Assembly (NCBI RefSeq): GCF_013343295.1
Contig: NZ_CP049074.1
Span: forward strand, 539,501-603,500
Reading direction: 5' to 3'
From: Metallosphaera tengchongensis
GTDB lineage: Archaea; Thermoproteota; Thermoprotei_A; Sulfolobales; Sulfolobaceae
Length of the DNA: 64,000 nucleotides
A program made the position numbers and the translations under genes. The notes beneath the pieces were generated by a model. The model did not search any database. It was given only the letters and a program-made list of their open reading frames with translations, and was not told where the DNA came from. Below, piece by piece: positions 44,517 to 56,752 of this stretch; positions within the stretch are counted from its first letter, which is position 1; every line of letters begins with the position of its first letter.

Positions 44517-44807
44517 ATGAACATGATTCCTGCCGACACTTCCTTGGTTGTGTCCTCGATGTTGATAGCCATAGGGGTTTACGGGTTGATGAACAGCAAG
44601 AACGTGATAAGGGTTCTGCTCTCGTCGGAGATAATACTAAACGCAGCTATACTCTTAGTGTTCTCCCTCTCGTTCTTTGCGGGGAAGTCTTATACTCCCC
44701 TGATCTTCTCGGTTTTTGCCATTGGTATGGCTCTGACTGAGGTAGTTGTTGCCTTCGCCTCGGTTATCCTCTATTATAGGCAGAAGGGAACCTTGGAGGT
44801 GGACTGA
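44517..44807 (+). CDS. nuoK: Complex I-like subunit NuoK
   Basis: Ninety-six residues with three helices. The conserved membrane glutamates are in [14 protein letters not shown] and [18 protein letters not shown], the positions needed for proton transfer in NuoK. The stop codon directly precedes the ATG of the fused nuoM-nuoL gene. Confidence 0.93.
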   Translation: MNMIPADTSLVVSSMLIAIGVYGLMNSKNVIRVLLSSEIILNAAILLVFSLSFFAGKSYTPLIFSVFAIGMALTEVVVAFASVILYYRQKGTLEVD

Positions 44808-47800
44808 ATGTTAGGTTTGTACATACTAATAACATCGTTAGTTTTGTCCTCTATTGTGTTTTTTGTTAAGGAGAAGAGGACCTCAGCTATCCTTACAGGG
44901 GTTGCTATAGCTCTGAACCTTTTCTTCCTCTTTAGGAGGGGACTATTTGATGAGTTCTTCGTTGCCAACACTATAGGTTCCTTTGGTCTTACCGTTAACG
45001 ACCTAAACCTCGGGTTCGTTATTACTATCCTGGCTGTGACCATTCTGACCATACCCTATTCCTTGAGGTACATGGAGGAGAGGTTCCACGAACTAGGTTC
45101 AGGGAACTGGGGCCTTTTCTTTGGTCTCTTTTCACTGTTCGCAGTCTCAATGCTTTACGTTGTGCTTTCCACTAACCTGCTGGAGATTTACGTTTTCCTC
45201 GAGATCGCATTGGTTACATCCTTCCTTCTGATCCTTCTCTATGGGTATGGGGATAGGAGGAGAATAAGCCTACTCTACTTCGTGTGGACCCACGTTGGTA
45301 CGGTTCTACTTTTGGCCTCGATCATTGTGATAGGCTTAGAGACGGGTTCAATGGATGTGTACTCCGCTTATGGAGTTTTCAGGGACTACTCATCAATAGG
45401 GTACAGCCTAGTCCTCTTCCTTCTAGCTGTTGTGGGTATGATGGTTAAGGGTGCTCAAGCGGGAGTGAACGTCTGGCTTCCGTACGCCCACGGTGAAGCC
45501 CCTACCCCGATTTCAGTGTTGCTTAGTCCCAACATGGTGGGGCTGGGAGTCTTCGTCTCCATCATTTACTTCTACCTCTTTCCAGGTCTTCAGTTCCTTG
45601 CCCCGATCTTCATAGGTTGGGCAGTTCTGACCATGATTTATGGCGGTATTAACGCGTTAGCCCAGAGGGACTTCAAGAGGTTCTTGGCTTACTCCAGCGT
45701 GTCTCAGATGGGTTACATGCTCCTTGGAGGAAGCATTGCGTTCTTTGTGGGTTTAACGAACTCTATTGCGAGCTTACCCCTGGGGATAATAGCGTCCATA
45801 TTGATTTACGCCTCCCACGGATTGGGAAAGGCCCTCCTCTTCATGAGTGCTGGCGCTTCAATAACTGAGGCCCATGAGAGGGACATAGACAAGCTAGGAG
45901 GGTTTTACCTGACGTCTCCCCTCCATACGACCTTGTCCTTTATAGGCTTGTTAAACATCCTAGGTTTACCCCCCACAGTAGGGTTGGTCAGTGAAGCCCT
46001 CCTCCTCTTCGCCACCGGGGAGCTGGTAAGCAAGGTTGGAGTTCCGTGGTTCTTAGTCCTAGCGGCGTTTCTCTTTATTGCAATAGGTCTGTCCTCCGCT
46101 TACGCAACTTACCTCTTTAAGAAAGTTTACGCTGGTAAGCCTAAAATTGAAGTGTCCTTGGACAAGGCAAAGGAGTATAGCGTACCCATGTTCCTAATTG
46201 CTGTTATAAGCGTGGTCTTGTTCTTCTTACCTCAGTTGGCAGTAAACTCTATAGGTAACTTCTTAACGTCCCTTACAGGTAGCAATCTTCTCCTTCCCTT
46301 AACTGTCTTCTTGCCTGCAATCGGCTCTCTCGTAGCTCTTGTGACCACGTCCAAGCTCAGCAGGGATGTAAGGGGAGCCATCGTAACTGTGACCATAGGG
46401 ATAAGCATGGTCATGGCCTGGCTTAACCTAATTAACAGTGTTGAGCTCAACAGGATCTTCTTTGTCCCCTCTCAATATTACCTTATCTCAGGGTACCTCT
46501 CCTTCAGTTCCTCCCTTTTACAGTCAATTCTAGGGGTATTCGTTTCAACTCTCTCCTTCTTCATAGGGATTTATAGCGTGGGCTACATGAGGGAGGACAA
46601 TGTGCTAAGGAGATACTGGGGTTTCTTCGGCTTCTTCGTCTCCTCCATGCTAGCTGTGGTCCTATCAGATAACCTCCTCCTTTTTATAGCTGGGTGGGAG
46701 GGGACTAGCTTAGCCTCCTATGGTCTCATTAGCTACTGGTTGGACGATAACGAGAAGAACGTTGTTGGAGATCCAGGTAGGTTTGTATTAAACTTAGAGT
46801 ACCTATCCAAGCCTACGACCTCAGGGATAAGGGCAATGATATTTACCAGGGTCGCAGACGTTGGTCTACTGATGGGGTTGGGCTACCTTCTCTATCTAAC
46901 CTCAGGCTCGCCATACTATGGTTCCACATCCCTGTATAACCAGGTAGGAGTCCTCCCCGGGGTGTTTCAGGTTCTCTCCCTAGTAGCCTCCACTCCCTTA
47001 GGGTTAGGTATACTTATCCTGACGTTCCTAGGAGGTCTCTCCAAGAGCGCTCAGTTCCCGTTCACTCAGTGGCTCGTCACAGCCATGACTGGTCCCACTC
47101 CTGTAAGCGCATTGATACATGCAGCCACCATGGTTAACTTGGGTGCAATGCTCACTTTCCTGACCTATCCTTTCCTTGAGTTCCAGGCAAACTCCTCTAG
47201 TATAGGTAACCTAATCCTATTCTTCTCCTTCATGGCAGGTATTTCTCTCTTCACAGCGCTTTACACAAGCTTTAACGCCCTAGTGTCTAATGAGCAGAAG
47301 GTTGTCCTAGCCAATTCAACTGCTGATCAGATCTCATTAATGATATTGTCCTCCTCCTTGGGAGGTCTCTTGGCGATTTATCAAGGGAACCTCATATATC
47401 TCTTCACTGGGATAGCCATAGGTATAGTCCAGATGATCGCTCACGGGGTGTACAAAGCGTCGCTGTTCATGAACGCTGGAAGCGTAATTCATTACACGGA
47501 GAACAGGTACATGGGGGTCTTTCCCAAACTCTACAAGAGACTTAAGACTGTGTTTATCCTTCAGCTGATTGCTGCCCTTAACCTAGCTAACGTCCCTCCA
47601 CTGGTAGGCTTCTGGGCTCACTCCTACATCTCCTCCTTGACCTCCTTTAGTTCACCATTAAACCTGCTTTACCTATTCTTGGAGTTCCTGGGAGCGGTGT
47701 ACATTTTGAGGTACGTCATGAAGACTTTCCTGTGGAGCTCAGAGGGGCATGAGGAGGCTGAAGGACACGTTTACCCAGAGATGGTAATTTCTCCAGCTGT

Positions 47801-48269
47801 CCTTATTTTGGCTTCCATTGGTTTAGGGGTCTCAATTCCTGTGATCGTCTCCTTTTTGGCATCACACTTCATTGCAGCGAGCTCTCTCTTCAGTTTCGAT
47901 TTTGTGGAATTTGGGCTATCTATGGTTGGGATCTTAATTGCTGTGTTGGTCTACGTGAGACCCAGGGACTTCTCTGCGACAGGTCTTAAGCCATTCATAA
48001 ACTTCCTCTATTATGGATGGTACGTCTACCCGGCGCTCGACAAACTTGGGATGTCCCTTTACGGTGGTGCCCTAGGGCTCTATAGAAGGTTTGAGTACGG
48101 GGTAATCGACATGGGGCTTAACGTTAAACTCCCTGGAGTTTTAATCTCGACAGGAAATAAGTACTACAAGGACATACAGACAGGCCTCCTCAGGGACTAT
48201 ATCGGGCTTTACGTCGGTGGCTTTATACTATTGATGGTCATTGTGCTAATAATCATAGGGGTGATATGA
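44808..48269 (+). CDS. Fused complex I antiporter subunits NuoM-NuoL
   Basis: One uninterrupted 1,153-residue frame encoding two Mrp-type antiporter subunits. Residues 1 to about 480 are NuoM/L-like: [13 protein letters not shown] (helix-5 glutamate), [22 protein letters not shown] (lysine and proton path), [21 protein letters not shown] second start-like region follows ([17 protein letters not shown], residues 495-511), then a full Nuo[52 protein letters not shown], and a C-terminal extension with the lateral-helix region. No stop or frameshift sign is seen at the junction near 46270. Confidence 0.88.
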   Translation: MLGLYILITSLVLSSIVFFVKEKRTSAILTGVAIALNLFFLFRRGLFDEFFVANTIGSFGLTVNDLNLGFVITILAVTILTIPYSLRYMEERFHELGSGNWGLFFGLFSLFAVSMLYVVLSTNLLEIYVFLEIALVTSFLLILLYGYGDRRRISLLYFVWTHVGTVLLLASIIVIGLETGSMDVYSAYGVFRDYSSIGYSLVLFLLAVVGMMVKGAQAGVNVWLPYAHGEAPTPISVLLSPNMVGLGVFVSIIYFYLFPGLQFLAPIFIGWAVLTMIYGGINALAQRDFKRFLAYSSVSQMGYMLLGGSIAFFVGLTNSIASLPLGIIASILIYASHGLGKALLFMSAGASITEAHERDIDKLGGFYLTSPLHTTLSFIGLLNILGLPPTVGLVSEALLLFATGELVSKVGVPWFLVLAAFLFIAIGLSSAYATYLFKKVYAGKPKIEVSLDKAKEYSVPMFLIAVISVVLFFLPQLAVNSIGNFLTSLTGSNLLLPLTVFLPAIGSLVALVTTSKLSRDVRGAIVTVTIGISMVMAWLNLINSVELNRIFFVPSQYYLISGYLSFSSSLLQSILGVFVSTLSFFIGIYSVGYMREDNVLRRYWGFFGFFVSSMLAVVLSDNLLLFIAGWEGTSLASYGLISYWLDDNEKNVVGDPGRFVLNLEYLSKPTTSGIRAMIFTRVADVGLLMGLGYLLYLTSGSPYYGSTSLYNQVGVLPGVFQVLSLVASTPLGLGILILTFLGGLSKSAQFPFTQWLVTAMTGPTPVSALIHAATMVNLGAMLTFLTYPFLEFQANSSSIGNLILFFSFMAGISLFTALYTSFNALVSNEQKVVLANSTADQISLMILSSSLGGLLAIYQGNLIYLFTGIAIGIVQMIAHGVYKASLFMNAGSVIHYTENRYMGVFPKLYKRLKTVFILQLIAALNLANVPPLVGFWAHSYISSLTSFSSPLNLLYLFLEFLGAVYILRYVMKTFLWSSEGHEEAEGHVYPEMVISPAVLILASIGLGVSIPVIVSFLASHFIAASSLFSFDFVEFGLSMVGILIAVLVYVRPRDFSATGLKPFINFLYYGWYVYPALDKLGMSLYGGALGLYRRFEYGVIDMGLNVKLPGVLISTGNKYYKDIQTGLLRDYIGLYVGGFILLMVIVLIIIGVI

Positions 48270-49663
48270 TGAGTTACCTCCTTTATCTTCCTGTAGCTAT
48301 CCCTTCGCTTGTAATCCTATTCTCTTCCCTGGCCGTTCTTTTCATAGATAAGGGACGCGAAGAAGATTATAGGTTAGCCTACGGTCTTACCTCAGCTACA
48401 GTTATAGTCACTTTAGCTGTTCTAATAGCTTCCTTGTCGTTAAGACTTTACAATTACTCGATATTCTCAGGGTCGCTATACCTTGACCTGCCGGGGTACC
48501 TCCTTTCCATAGCCACCTTTGCAGGTACCATAGTGGCCTTAACTGGCTTGACTGGACATATGAGGGACTGGAAGACAAGGTCCTCCATGCTGTCCCTGAT
48601 AATGCTGACGGACCTGGGGGTGCTCTATATGTCTTTCTCCTATGACGTACTGGTTATTTTAATGGGGTGGGCGATTTCCTCAGCTGCTACCTATGCCATT
48701 ACCATGCTTAGAAAGGATCGGAAGTCGGTTGACGCTGGGATCAAGTACTTGATTCTGGGTCTAGTGTCCTCCTCCTTCATGATACTAGGCTTCGCAGCCT
48801 ACGTCGTTAGTACTGGGACGCTGTCACTGAACTTCTCGTCATTGAGTTACCCAGACCTCCTAGTATTGGGTTTGGCTCTGTTGTCAATCTCCTTCCTTTT
48901 TAAAATAGGTGCGTTCCCATTTCAGGGTTGGCTACCTGACGTGTACACCATGGCTGACCGGGGTTCTGTCTCATTTGTTTCCAGTGTCGGAAAGTTGATA
49001 GGTATTGTACCCCTGCTTAAGGTGTTAACCTTAGGAGACCCTTCAGGGGTCGAGAAGGTAGCTGTTATAGCCCTCTTCTCCGTGGTCTCAGTCCTAAGCA
49101 TGGTTGTGGGAAACATTGTGGCTTTTTCAAGGTCTGACGTAGCAGCCATCCTGTCCTTCAGTAGTATAGCCCAAATGGGGTTTATCCTGGTCGGGTTCTC
49201 AGTTATACAGGTAGACCCTACTTTGGCTGAGGCGGGAATATTTACCCAGATATTGGCGTACGTCATAGCCCAGGCCGGGCTCTTTAACTTTCTAGGTCAC
49301 TTGGAAAAAGTGTCAGGTACTACTAACCTTGAGGGGTTGAGGGGTTTGGCCAAGGGAGACAGAGGGTTAGCAGCGTCCTCCATAATCCTCGTCTTGAGCC
49401 TGTTGGGAATACCCCCAATACTTGGGTTCTGGGGAAAACTCTTCCTCTTTGAATCAGCCTACACCCTACCCTGGTTGATCGTGATTGCTGTCCTGAACTC
49501 AGCAGCGTCTGCCGGTTACTACATACCTATAATAAGGGAGATGTTCAGGGACGGATCTGTGAAACTAGTGAGATCAGGGGAGAGGGACAGTGTTATAATG
49601 GCTTCTGTTCTCAGTATTGTTGTGGGAATCTTGGCTCCCCTCATATTGGTGATGTTCGGTTGA
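48266..49663 (+). CDS. nuoN: Complex I-like subunit NuoN
   Basis: A 465-residue antiporter-like subunit with about 13-14 helices. It has a [25 protein letters not shown] segment (proton-path lysine, then the NuoN-style proline loop), [22 protein letters not shown], and [23 protein letters not shown] overlap with the preceding fused gene; its TGA is shared with the TTG start of the following inositol phosphate synthase gene. Confidence 0.93.
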   Translation: MMSYLLYLPVAIPSLVILFSSLAVLFIDKGREEDYRLAYGLTSATVIVTLAVLIASLSLRLYNYSIFSGSLYLDLPGYLLSIATFAGTIVALTGLTGHMRDWKTRSSMLSLIMLTDLGVLYMSFSYDVLVILMGWAISSAATYAITMLRKDRKSVDAGIKYLILGLVSSSFMILGFAAYVVSTGTLSLNFSSLSYPDLLVLGLALLSISFLFKIGAFPFQGWLPDVYTMADRGSVSFVSSVGKLIGIVPLLKVLTLGDPSGVEKVAVIALFSVVSVLSMVVGNIVAFSRSDVAAILSFSSIAQMGFILVGFSVIQVDPTLAEAGIFTQILAYVIAQAGLFNFLGHLEKVSGTTNLEGLRGLAKGDRGLAASSIILVLSLLGIPPILGFWGKLFLFESAYTLPWLIVIAVLNSAASAGYYIPIIREMFRDGSVKLVRSGERDSVIMASVLSIVVGILAPLILVMFG

Positions 49664-50685
49664 TAAGGGTAGGAATAGCAGGTGTGGGTAACGTAGCCTC
49701 TGCCCTAGTCCAGGGGGTGGAATACGTAAAGCAGGGAGGCAAAGTACCCGGACTACTGAACTTGGACTACAAACCAGAGGAAATCGAGGTGGTCCTAGCC
49801 CTTGACATAGATGCTAGAAAAGTGGGCAAGAGGCTCTCCCAGGCCATATTTGAGAGGCCTAACGTAGTGGAGAAGTATGTAGATGTGAATAACGACGTTA
49901 CCGTGTTAAGGGGACCTACCCTGGACGGGATGGAAGGCATACTTTCCAACGTGATAGAGGAGGCTGAGGAACGCCCAGTAGACGTCCCTGAGGTCCTGAG
50001 GGAAAACAGAGTTGATGTCCTGTTGAACCTCCTACCAACAGGTGCAAATAAGGCTAGTGAATATTACGCTGAGAGCTCACTCAAGGCTGGGTCCGCTTTC
50101 ATAAACGCGTCCCCCTCCCCAATAGTGGAGAAGTTTGAAGATGACTTCAAGAAGATCGGTGTCCCTCTTCTTGGGGACGACCTGATTAGCCAAATAGGGG
50201 GGACAGCTCTTCACAGCGGGATAATTAACTTTCTTGAGGCTAGGGGGGTGAAGGTAACTAGGTCATACCAAATAGACATCTCGGGCACAACGGAAACTCT
50301 GATCACTTTGGAGGACTGGAGGAAAGAGATGAAGAAGAGGATAAAGTCCTCCTACATATCCAGTCAACAGGACGGAGTCGAGGTGGTAGCAGGGACCTCC
50401 GATTACGTGCAATTTCTGGGGGATAGGAGGGTCAGCTACATGGTAATTGAGGGGGAATACGCTTTAGGGGCTAAGGTAAGGATAGACATATCAATGAAGA
50501 GTTTGGACGGACCCAACGCTGTAGCCCCTCTATTGGACTTAATAAGACTTGCCAAACTCCTTAAGATCAAGGGTGTGGGTGGGTCGCCTCCTCAGGTGTG
50601 TTCCCATTTCTTCAAGGGGTATCCCAGGGGTAGGGCTGGAGACACTAAGGCTGTTCTCCAGTCATATTTAGAAGGGTTGAAGTGA
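49660..50685 (+). CDS. myo-Inositol-1-phosphate synthase
   Basis: A 341-residue NAD-dependent enzyme turning glucose 6-phosphate into inositol 1-phosphate, the head group of archaetidylinositol lipids. It has [19 protein letters not shown] (Rossmann loop), [43 protein letters not shown], and [20 protein letters not shown] start overlapping the nuoN stop (TTGA), so it is probably transcribed with nuo genes. The phosphatidyltransferase at 58075 may use its product. Confidence 0.93.
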   Translation: MIRVGIAGVGNVASALVQGVEYVKQGGKVPGLLNLDYKPEEIEVVLALDIDARKVGKRLSQAIFERPNVVEKYVDVNNDVTVLRGPTLDGMEGILSNVIEEAEERPVDVPEVLRENRVDVLLNLLPTGANKASEYYAESSLKAGSAFINASPSPIVEKFEDDFKKIGVPLLGDDLISQIGGTALHSGIINFLEARGVKVTRSYQIDISGTTETLITLEDWRKEMKKRIKSSYISSQQDGVEVVAGTSDYVQFLGDRRVSYMVIEGEYALGAKVRIDISMKSLDGPNAVAPLLDLIRLAKLLKIKGVGGSPPQVCSHFFKGYPRGRAGDTKAVLQSYLEGLK

Positions 50686-50731
50686 TGACAGAACCCCGAG
50701 CTGACCCGTGATGCTTCCGTGTGAGGACTGA
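50682..50731 (+). ncRNA. C/D box methylation-guide sRNA candidate
   Basis: Box C GTGATGA at 50682-50688, a 12-base guide (50689-50700), box D' CTGA at 50701-50704, box C' GTGATGC at 50708-50714, a 13-base guide (50715-50727) and box D CTGA at 50728-50731. Box order, guide lengths and the three-base D'-C' spacer are those of archaeal dual-guide sRNAs that direct fibrillarin. Predicted targets are CTCGGGGTTCTG and TCCTCACACGGAA; methylation would fall on the fifth base from each D box. Box C overlaps the TGA of the preceding gene. C' deviates at its last base. Confidence 0.7.
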
Positions 50732-50799
50732 TCAGGAGAGGAACCGAAATTTGGGTAAATTCTTTTTAAGGGTTTCTTAGAGACGTTGTTAGATCCATT

Positions 50800-53121
50800 A
50801 TGGATGCAAAAATTGTAGGTCTCTCCGTACTCGTGGTAATTCTACTAGTCGCCTCGGTAGTAGGTTTTTACGAATATTCAACTACCTCTAGTTCCTTAGC
50901 TTCCCTAAAGACCTCCTATAACTCTCTTTCCTCAACTGTAGCTCAGCAAAACTCCACAATATCATCCCTTCAGTCCCAGGTCTCCTCACTAAGCTCTTCC
51001 CTGCAGAACTACAAGACGCAGTTGGCTCAAGCGCAGCAGAACGCCAGTAAGTACCAGAGCCTCTACATGATGTACCTCTCCATGTTCAACCAGGCTGAGC
51101 AGAACTACACCATGTACAAGCAAATGTATCAAGCTCTGCTCTCTCAAGTGAGCACTGGAGGAGCGTCCTTCAAGGAAGGCGCTGCGCTGGACACAGCCTT
51201 CAAGTTCTGGGACGGAATAGCAATAGAGAGCTACGCTGACGTAACCCCGTACCTGGCCAATAACTTCACGGCGAAGGTCACTGGTGCTCCCTTCCCTGGG
51301 ACGTACACCTTTAGCTCATTTAACGTCTCTTGGTTGCAGTCATTCTTCAGTAACTATGAGACTGTGTACTTCTACACCACTGCCTTACCAACGATCACAG
51401 CCATGAACAACAACACGTACCAAGTTAACACTGTGGTCCAGTACTTTGTAGCTCCCACGGCGGATCCGATCCTGCTCCAGGTGTTCAACGCTTCCATCTC
51501 CTTGACAGTCCAGTACATTCAAGGCACCCCCTTAATCACCCAGATGACGTGGAACGGAAACGAAGTCCCTCCATCCACGGTAATAGCGGGTTACCCGTCT
51601 CAGCACTCCCTAGCGCAGTGGACTGCATTATCTGAAGTCCTATCCGAGATAAACGGGATGGGTGCGGAGTTCCCAGGCCAGGTAATAGCTCAGTACTTCT
51701 CACCCGGTGCTACCCTTGTAGTGTCTGGTCAGTTACCTCCAGGGCTTAAGGCGGGTACATACACTGGGCTTGGAAATATTGAGAGCTTCTTCAACTCCTG
51801 GGATAGCTACTCCATCTTCGTCCTAGAGTACTCTCAGAACCTCTTACCAAACGGGACTGCAGTCCCTCTCAACGTGAAGGTGGTTCTGAACTCATCAGGG
51901 CCTGGAACGGCTGAAGTTATTGCTAATGACACTCCGTTCTTCCTGTTCGTGAACCAAGGCATGCCTGGATTCCCTGGGATCTACGATATCCATGTCAACA
52001 TGGTCTCCTATTTAATGTACAACAGCACCTCCGCTGAGTGGCAGATAGTGAAGCAGACCATGAACGTTAGCGAAGTTCCCTCGCTCAGCGATACAGTCTA
52101 CTATAACCTGAATACTCCCACCTTCAATGTCATTGGAGAGCAAACGGTGATGGTAAACGCTACCCAGGGAGCTATACTGAGGGTAGGACCGGTCATGACA
52201 GTGTTAAAGCCGGGTACTTTTGCAGAGCTTCCCAATGGAAACTTGAGCGCCTTGTACAACTTTTCCTTGATATTGTTGAGCACTCAGGCAGTACTTCCAC
52301 CGGCCACGGACTACACTAACCTCACCCCGACGTACGCCTTCGCCTTTGCCATCAACGGTCAGATCTCACCAGCCTACTCCCTAGTAAACCAAAGCAAGGG
52401 CGCAGATCCTGCAATTACCGTGGTTTATGCTCCGGATACATGGACCTCGTGGACCTGGTTTGGAGGCACTTTTAACGGTACAACTTACGTAGGTGGCTCG
52501 TACAAGTTCGCTGATCACTGGATCTACGGGAATGGTGTAATGGTAAATAACCAGTTCTTCAAGCCTGTAATATGGATATTTGAAGCGGGATCAGCTCCAC
52601 AGGGAGGTACACAGGCTTCCACAGCAAGTGTTTCCACAGTGTTCGGTCTAACCCCAATAAACAGCTACACAGCTCTCATTAATTCACAGCAAGGAGGTGT
52701 AATTGTAGCCGGAAACATCATCACGGTAGTTCAGCCAGGAACTACTATTAGCACTCCTGTTGGGATACTGAACAACTACAACTTCTCAGTGGTGTTCTAC
52801 GCTCCTCAAAACGTCACTTCTCCATCTCCTGGACAGGTCCCATCTCTGGTATTCGCTTACGCAATAAACGGTAACGTCACTTTCTCCTACACAGCTTCAA
52901 AGCCCTTCATAACGATCATAACTACGCCTAGCATGGGAGCTCAAATGTGGACATGGGGGAACAAGAACGGAGTTAACCAGTACATATTCCACGACCCGCT
53001 ATTGGTCGGAAACGGTGTAGTGATAAACTTGTCCTTTATAAAGCCAGTACCTTGGGTGTTAACGCTTCCGAACATGGGAATGACCTCCACCTCAACTTCT
53101 TCTGGACGAACCTCATATTAA
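50800..53121 (+). CDS. Large membrane-anchored extracellular glycoprotein with repeated domains
   Basis: A 773-residue protein. Residues 5-25 are an N-terminal membrane anchor (IVGLSVLVVILLVASVVGF). About 28-110 is an S/Q-rich coiled coil. Two domains of NTF2/SnoaL-like size follow (about 125-265 and 270-420), each with an aromatic FKFWDG- or IESFFNSWDSY-type segment. Two copies of a beta-rich module (about 455-600 and 620-765) share 'GN.ITVVQPGT', 'FAYAINGNV', 'W.WG' and 'NGVVINxxFIKPVPWVL'. Dozens of N-x-S/T sequons indicate surface glycosylation. Preceded by a TATA-like CTTTTTAAGG. Function unknown. Confidence 0.75.
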   Translation: MDAKIVGLSVLVVILLVASVVGFYEYSTTSSSLASLKTSYNSLSSTVAQQNSTISSLQSQVSSLSSSLQNYKTQLAQAQQNASKYQSLYMMYLSMFNQAEQNYTMYKQMYQALLSQVSTGGASFKEGAALDTAFKFWDGIAIESYADVTPYLANNFTAKVTGAPFPGTYTFSSFNVSWLQSFFSNYETVYFYTTALPTITAMNNNTYQVNTVVQYFVAPTADPILLQVFNASISLTVQYIQGTPLITQMTWNGNEVPPSTVIAGYPSQHSLAQWTALSEVLSEINGMGAEFPGQVIAQYFSPGATLVVSGQLPPGLKAGTYTGLGNIESFFNSWDSYSIFVLEYSQNLLPNGTAVPLNVKVVLNSSGPGTAEVIANDTPFFLFVNQGMPGFPGIYDIHVNMVSYLMYNSTSAEWQIVKQTMNVSEVPSLSDTVYYNLNTPTFNVIGEQTVMVNATQGAILRVGPVMTVLKPGTFAELPNGNLSALYNFSLILLSTQAVLPPATDYTNLTPTYAFAFAINGQISPAYSLVNQSKGADPAITVVYAPDTWTSWTWFGGTFNGTTYVGGSYKFADHWIYGNGVMVNNQFFKPVIWIFEAGSAPQGGTQASTASVSTVFGLTPINSYTALINSQQGGVIVAGNIITVVQPGTTISTPVGILNNYNFSVVFYAPQNVTSPSPGQVPSLVFAYAINGNVTFSYTASKPFITIITTPSMGAQMWTWGNKNGVNQYIFHDPLLVGNGVVINLSFIKPVPWVLTLPNMGMTSTSTSSGRTSY

Positions 53122-53756
<635 letters not shown>

Positions 53757-53873
53757 AAGTTACGATCTACTGCACATCTTTTAAGTTTTGGTCATTCAGG
53801 TTTAGTCGCAACACGAGAGGGTAATTCCTCACAATCAGTACATGCGGACTTTTGCTAACTCAAGCTCCAAAGG

Positions 53874-53880
53874 TTTAAAG
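53874..53880 (+). promoter_or_regulatory. TATA box of the PolB1 gene
   Basis: TTTAAAG lies 27 bases before the ATG at 53904, indicating a leaderless transcript. Confidence 0.55.
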
Positions 53881-53903
53881 AAGATTCCTTCAATTATATT
53901 TTA

Positions 53904-56519
53904 ATGGCCCGGCAGTTAACATTAGGGGACTTTTCATCACCTTTAGAGGCGAAGATAGAGAAAACGGAGCAGGAACCTGAGGAACAATCAGAAACGGTTA
54001 CAAGGAGGTCAGTTAGGCAGGCCATGAAACAGGCTTTGGAGAACAAGAAGTATTTCCTTCTCTCGGTGGACTATGACGGAAAGTCTGGAAGGGCAGTCTC
54101 CAAGCTTTACGACCCGGAATCGGGCGAACTCCATGTGCTTTACGATACCACGGGTCACACTTCGTACTTCTTGGTTGACCTCGAACCTGAACAGATAAAC
54201 AGGAACCTTAAGATAGTCAAGGATAAATCGTTTAAGGGCCTGGACATTGTCTCCAAGGTAGACCCCTATACGTGGAAGCAAATAAAGCTCACTAAAATCT
54301 TGGTGAGCGACCCTCTGGCGGTTAGGAGGATGAGGGAGCACGTCCCTAGGGCTTATGAGGCTCATATAAAATATTTTAACAATTATATATATGATTTCAG
54401 CTTAATTCCTGGAATGCCCTATGTGGTGAAGAAGGGTAGACTAGTCCCTCTGAAGCCTAACGTGGACGTAGAGGAAATTAAGAGGGCCTTCAGTGATGCA
54501 GATCAGATAACACAGGAGATGGCATTAGACTGGGCCCCCCTCTTCGAGTCTGAGATCCCTTCTGTGAAGAGAGTTGCCATAGACATTGAGGTTTACACGC
54601 CAATGATGGGGAGAGTGCCTGATCCGTTTAAGGCGGAGTTCCCTGTAATTAGCATAGCCTTGGCAGGTAGTGATGGTTTGAAAGGGGTCCTGGTTCTAGA
54701 AAGGGATGAGTCAGTAAACAACATGAAAGTAGATAGCCTCATAAGGGTTGAGACGTTCTCCACAGAGAGGGAGCTACTAAACAGATTCTTTGAGCTAGTG
54801 AAGTCATACCCCATGGTTCTGACATTCAACGGAGACGATTTCGACGTCCCGTATATCATATTTAGGAGCCTTAAGCTCGGTATCTTACCTGAGGAAATAC
54901 CCTTTGACGTAGGGGAAAACGACAGTAAGTACTTGTTCGGCTTTCATGTAGACCTATTTAGGTTCTTCTTCAACAAGGCTGTGAGGAACTACGCTTTTGA
55001 AGGGAGGTACTCGGAGTACAATCTGGACACAGTCGCACAAGCCCTGCTCGGTCAGTCCAAGGTAAAGCTGGAGTCCTCCATCAGTGACCTCTCCGCATCC
55101 AAGCTAATCGAGTACAACTTTAGGGACTCAGAGATTACGCTGAAGTTAACCACATTCAATAACGAGCTCGTCTGGAAACTGATAGTCCTGTTCTCCAGGA
55201 TCTCCAAACTTGGAATAGAGGAGCTGACTAGGACCGAGATCTCAGCCTGGGTAAAGAACCTGTACTACTGGGAGCACAGGAAGAGGAACTGGTTGATCCC
55301 ATTGAAGGAGGAGATACTGGAGAGGTCCTCCAATCTCAAGACCTCGGCCGTGATCAAGGGAAAAGGCTATAAGGGTGCGGTGGTCATAGATCCGCCAGTT
55401 GGTGTCTTCTTTAACGTAGTAGTCCTAGACTTCGCGTCCCTGTACCCTTCCATCATAAGGAACTGGAACTTGAGTTATGAGACCGTTGACGTGAAGGACT
55501 GCAAAAAATTTGAGGATATAAAGGACGAAAGTGGTCAAGTCCTGCACAAGGTCTGCATGGACAGGCCTGGAATAACTGCAGTGGTAACTGGTTTGTTGAG
55601 GGACTTCAGGGTAAAGATCTATAAGAAGAAGGCTAAGCAGAAGGACTTGGATGAAGAGAGGAAAATGTTATACGATGTAGTCCAGAGGGGCATGAAGGTG
55701 TTCATCAATGCTACTTATGGCGTCTTCGGTGCTGAGACCTTCCCACTGTACGCCCCTGCAGTCGCCGAAAGCGTCACAGCCTTAGGTAGGTTCATCATTA
55801 CTTCCACGAAGAACATGGCTTTTCAGATGGGCCTTAAGGTAGTCTACGGTGATACAGACTCGTTATTTATCCATGAACCGGATAGGAAGAAGTTGGAAGA
55901 GCTGGTTGAGTGGACCAGACAGAACTTTGGTCTTGATTTAGAGGTAGACAAGACGTATAGGTACATAGCGTTTTCAGGTCTAAAGAAGAACTACTTTGGG
56001 GTGTTCACAGACTCCAAGGTTGATATAAAGGGTATGTTGGCTAAGAAGAGGAATACCCCAGAGTTCCTGAAACAGGCTTTTAATGAGGCCAAGGAGAGGT
56101 TAGCGACGGTGAAAACTCAGGAGGAACTGGAGAAGGCGATCGAGGACTTGACGAATCAAGTAAAGGAGGTTTATCGTAAACTCAAAATGAAGGGGTATAA
56201 TTTAGACGAGCTTGCGTTTAGGGTGATGCTTTCCAAGGACGTCTCTTCCTATAAGAAGAACACGCCCCAGCACGTTAAGGCCGCTGCGCAGTTGAGAGAG
56301 TTGAACTATCAGGTTCTTCCAAGGGATATCATATCCTTCGTTAAGGTTAAAACAAAGGAGGGAGTCAAACCTGTACAATTGGCTAAGCTATCAGAAGTGG
56401 ACGTGGAGAAGTATTACGAGAGCGTAAGAAGCACGTTTGAGCAACTCTTGAAGAGCTTTAACGTGAGTTGGGATAGGATAGAGTCAACAGTGTCCATAGA
56501 CAACTACTTTAAGTTTTAA
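53904..56519 (+). CDS. polB1: Replicative DNA polymerase PolB1 (Dpo1)
   Basis: An 871-residue family B polymerase, close in length and sequence to the Saccharolobus replicase. A disordered, charged N-terminal tail starts [11 protein letters not shown]. Exonuclease motifs: [23 protein letters not shown] and [12 protein letters not shown]. Polymerase motifs: [12 protein letters not shown] (A), [20 protein letters not shown] (B) and [10 protein letters not shown] (C). Near the start of the protein, [12 protein letters not shown] belongs to the uracil-sensing N-terminal domain. Both activities should be intact. Monocistronic. Confidence 0.97.
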   Translation: MARQLTLGDFSSPLEAKIEKTEQEPEEQSETVTRRSVRQAMKQALENKKYFLLSVDYDGKSGRAVSKLYDPESGELHVLYDTTGHTSYFLVDLEPEQINRNLKIVKDKSFKGLDIVSKVDPYTWKQIKLTKILVSDPLAVRRMREHVPRAYEAHIKYFNNYIYDFSLIPGMPYVVKKGRLVPLKPNVDVEEIKRAFSDADQITQEMALDWAPLFESEIPSVKRVAIDIEVYTPMMGRVPDPFKAEFPVISIALAGSDGLKGVLVLERDESVNNMKVDSLIRVETFSTERELLNRFFELVKSYPMVLTFNGDDFDVPYIIFRSLKLGILPEEIPFDVGENDSKYLFGFHVDLFRFFFNKAVRNYAFEGRYSEYNLDTVAQALLGQSKVKLESSISDLSASKLIEYNFRDSEITLKLTTFNNELVWKLIVLFSRISKLGIEELTRTEISAWVKNLYYWEHRKRNWLIPLKEEILERSSNLKTSAVIKGKGYKGAVVIDPPVGVFFNVVVLDFASLYPSIIRNWNLSYETVDVKDCKKFEDIKDESGQVLHKVCMDRPGITAVVTGLLRDFRVKIYKKKAKQKDLDEERKMLYDVVQRGMKVFINATYGVFGAETFPLYAPAVAESVTALGRFIITSTKNMAFQMGLKVVYGDTDSLFIHEPDRKKLEELVEWTRQNFGLDLEVDKTYRYIAFSGLKKNYFGVFTDSKVDIKGMLAKKRNTPEFLKQAFNEAKERLATVKTQEELEKAIEDLTNQVKEVYRKLKMKGYNLDELAFRVMLSKDVSSYKKNTPQHVKAAAQLRELNYQVLPRDIISFVKVKTKEGVKPVQLAKLSEVDVEKYYESVRSTFEQLLKSFNVSWDRIESTVSIDNYFKF

Positions 56520-56752
56520 ACTTAACTAAATTGAACAACAGTTTCTGAATTAAAACAGTTCTACAGCGCTGGTACTAAGACAAACTGACCATCGTATACT
56601 GTACATCATGTTGTTCTGGGAATTGCAATCAACACCAAGAAAGTTCCTAGTCCAGGGGGTTATAAATCTGGATAGAGAGGCCTAACGTAATATCTACACA
56701 GCACCTGAAAATCCAAAATCTAAAAATCCTCCAGTGGGGTTGAAGATAACAC

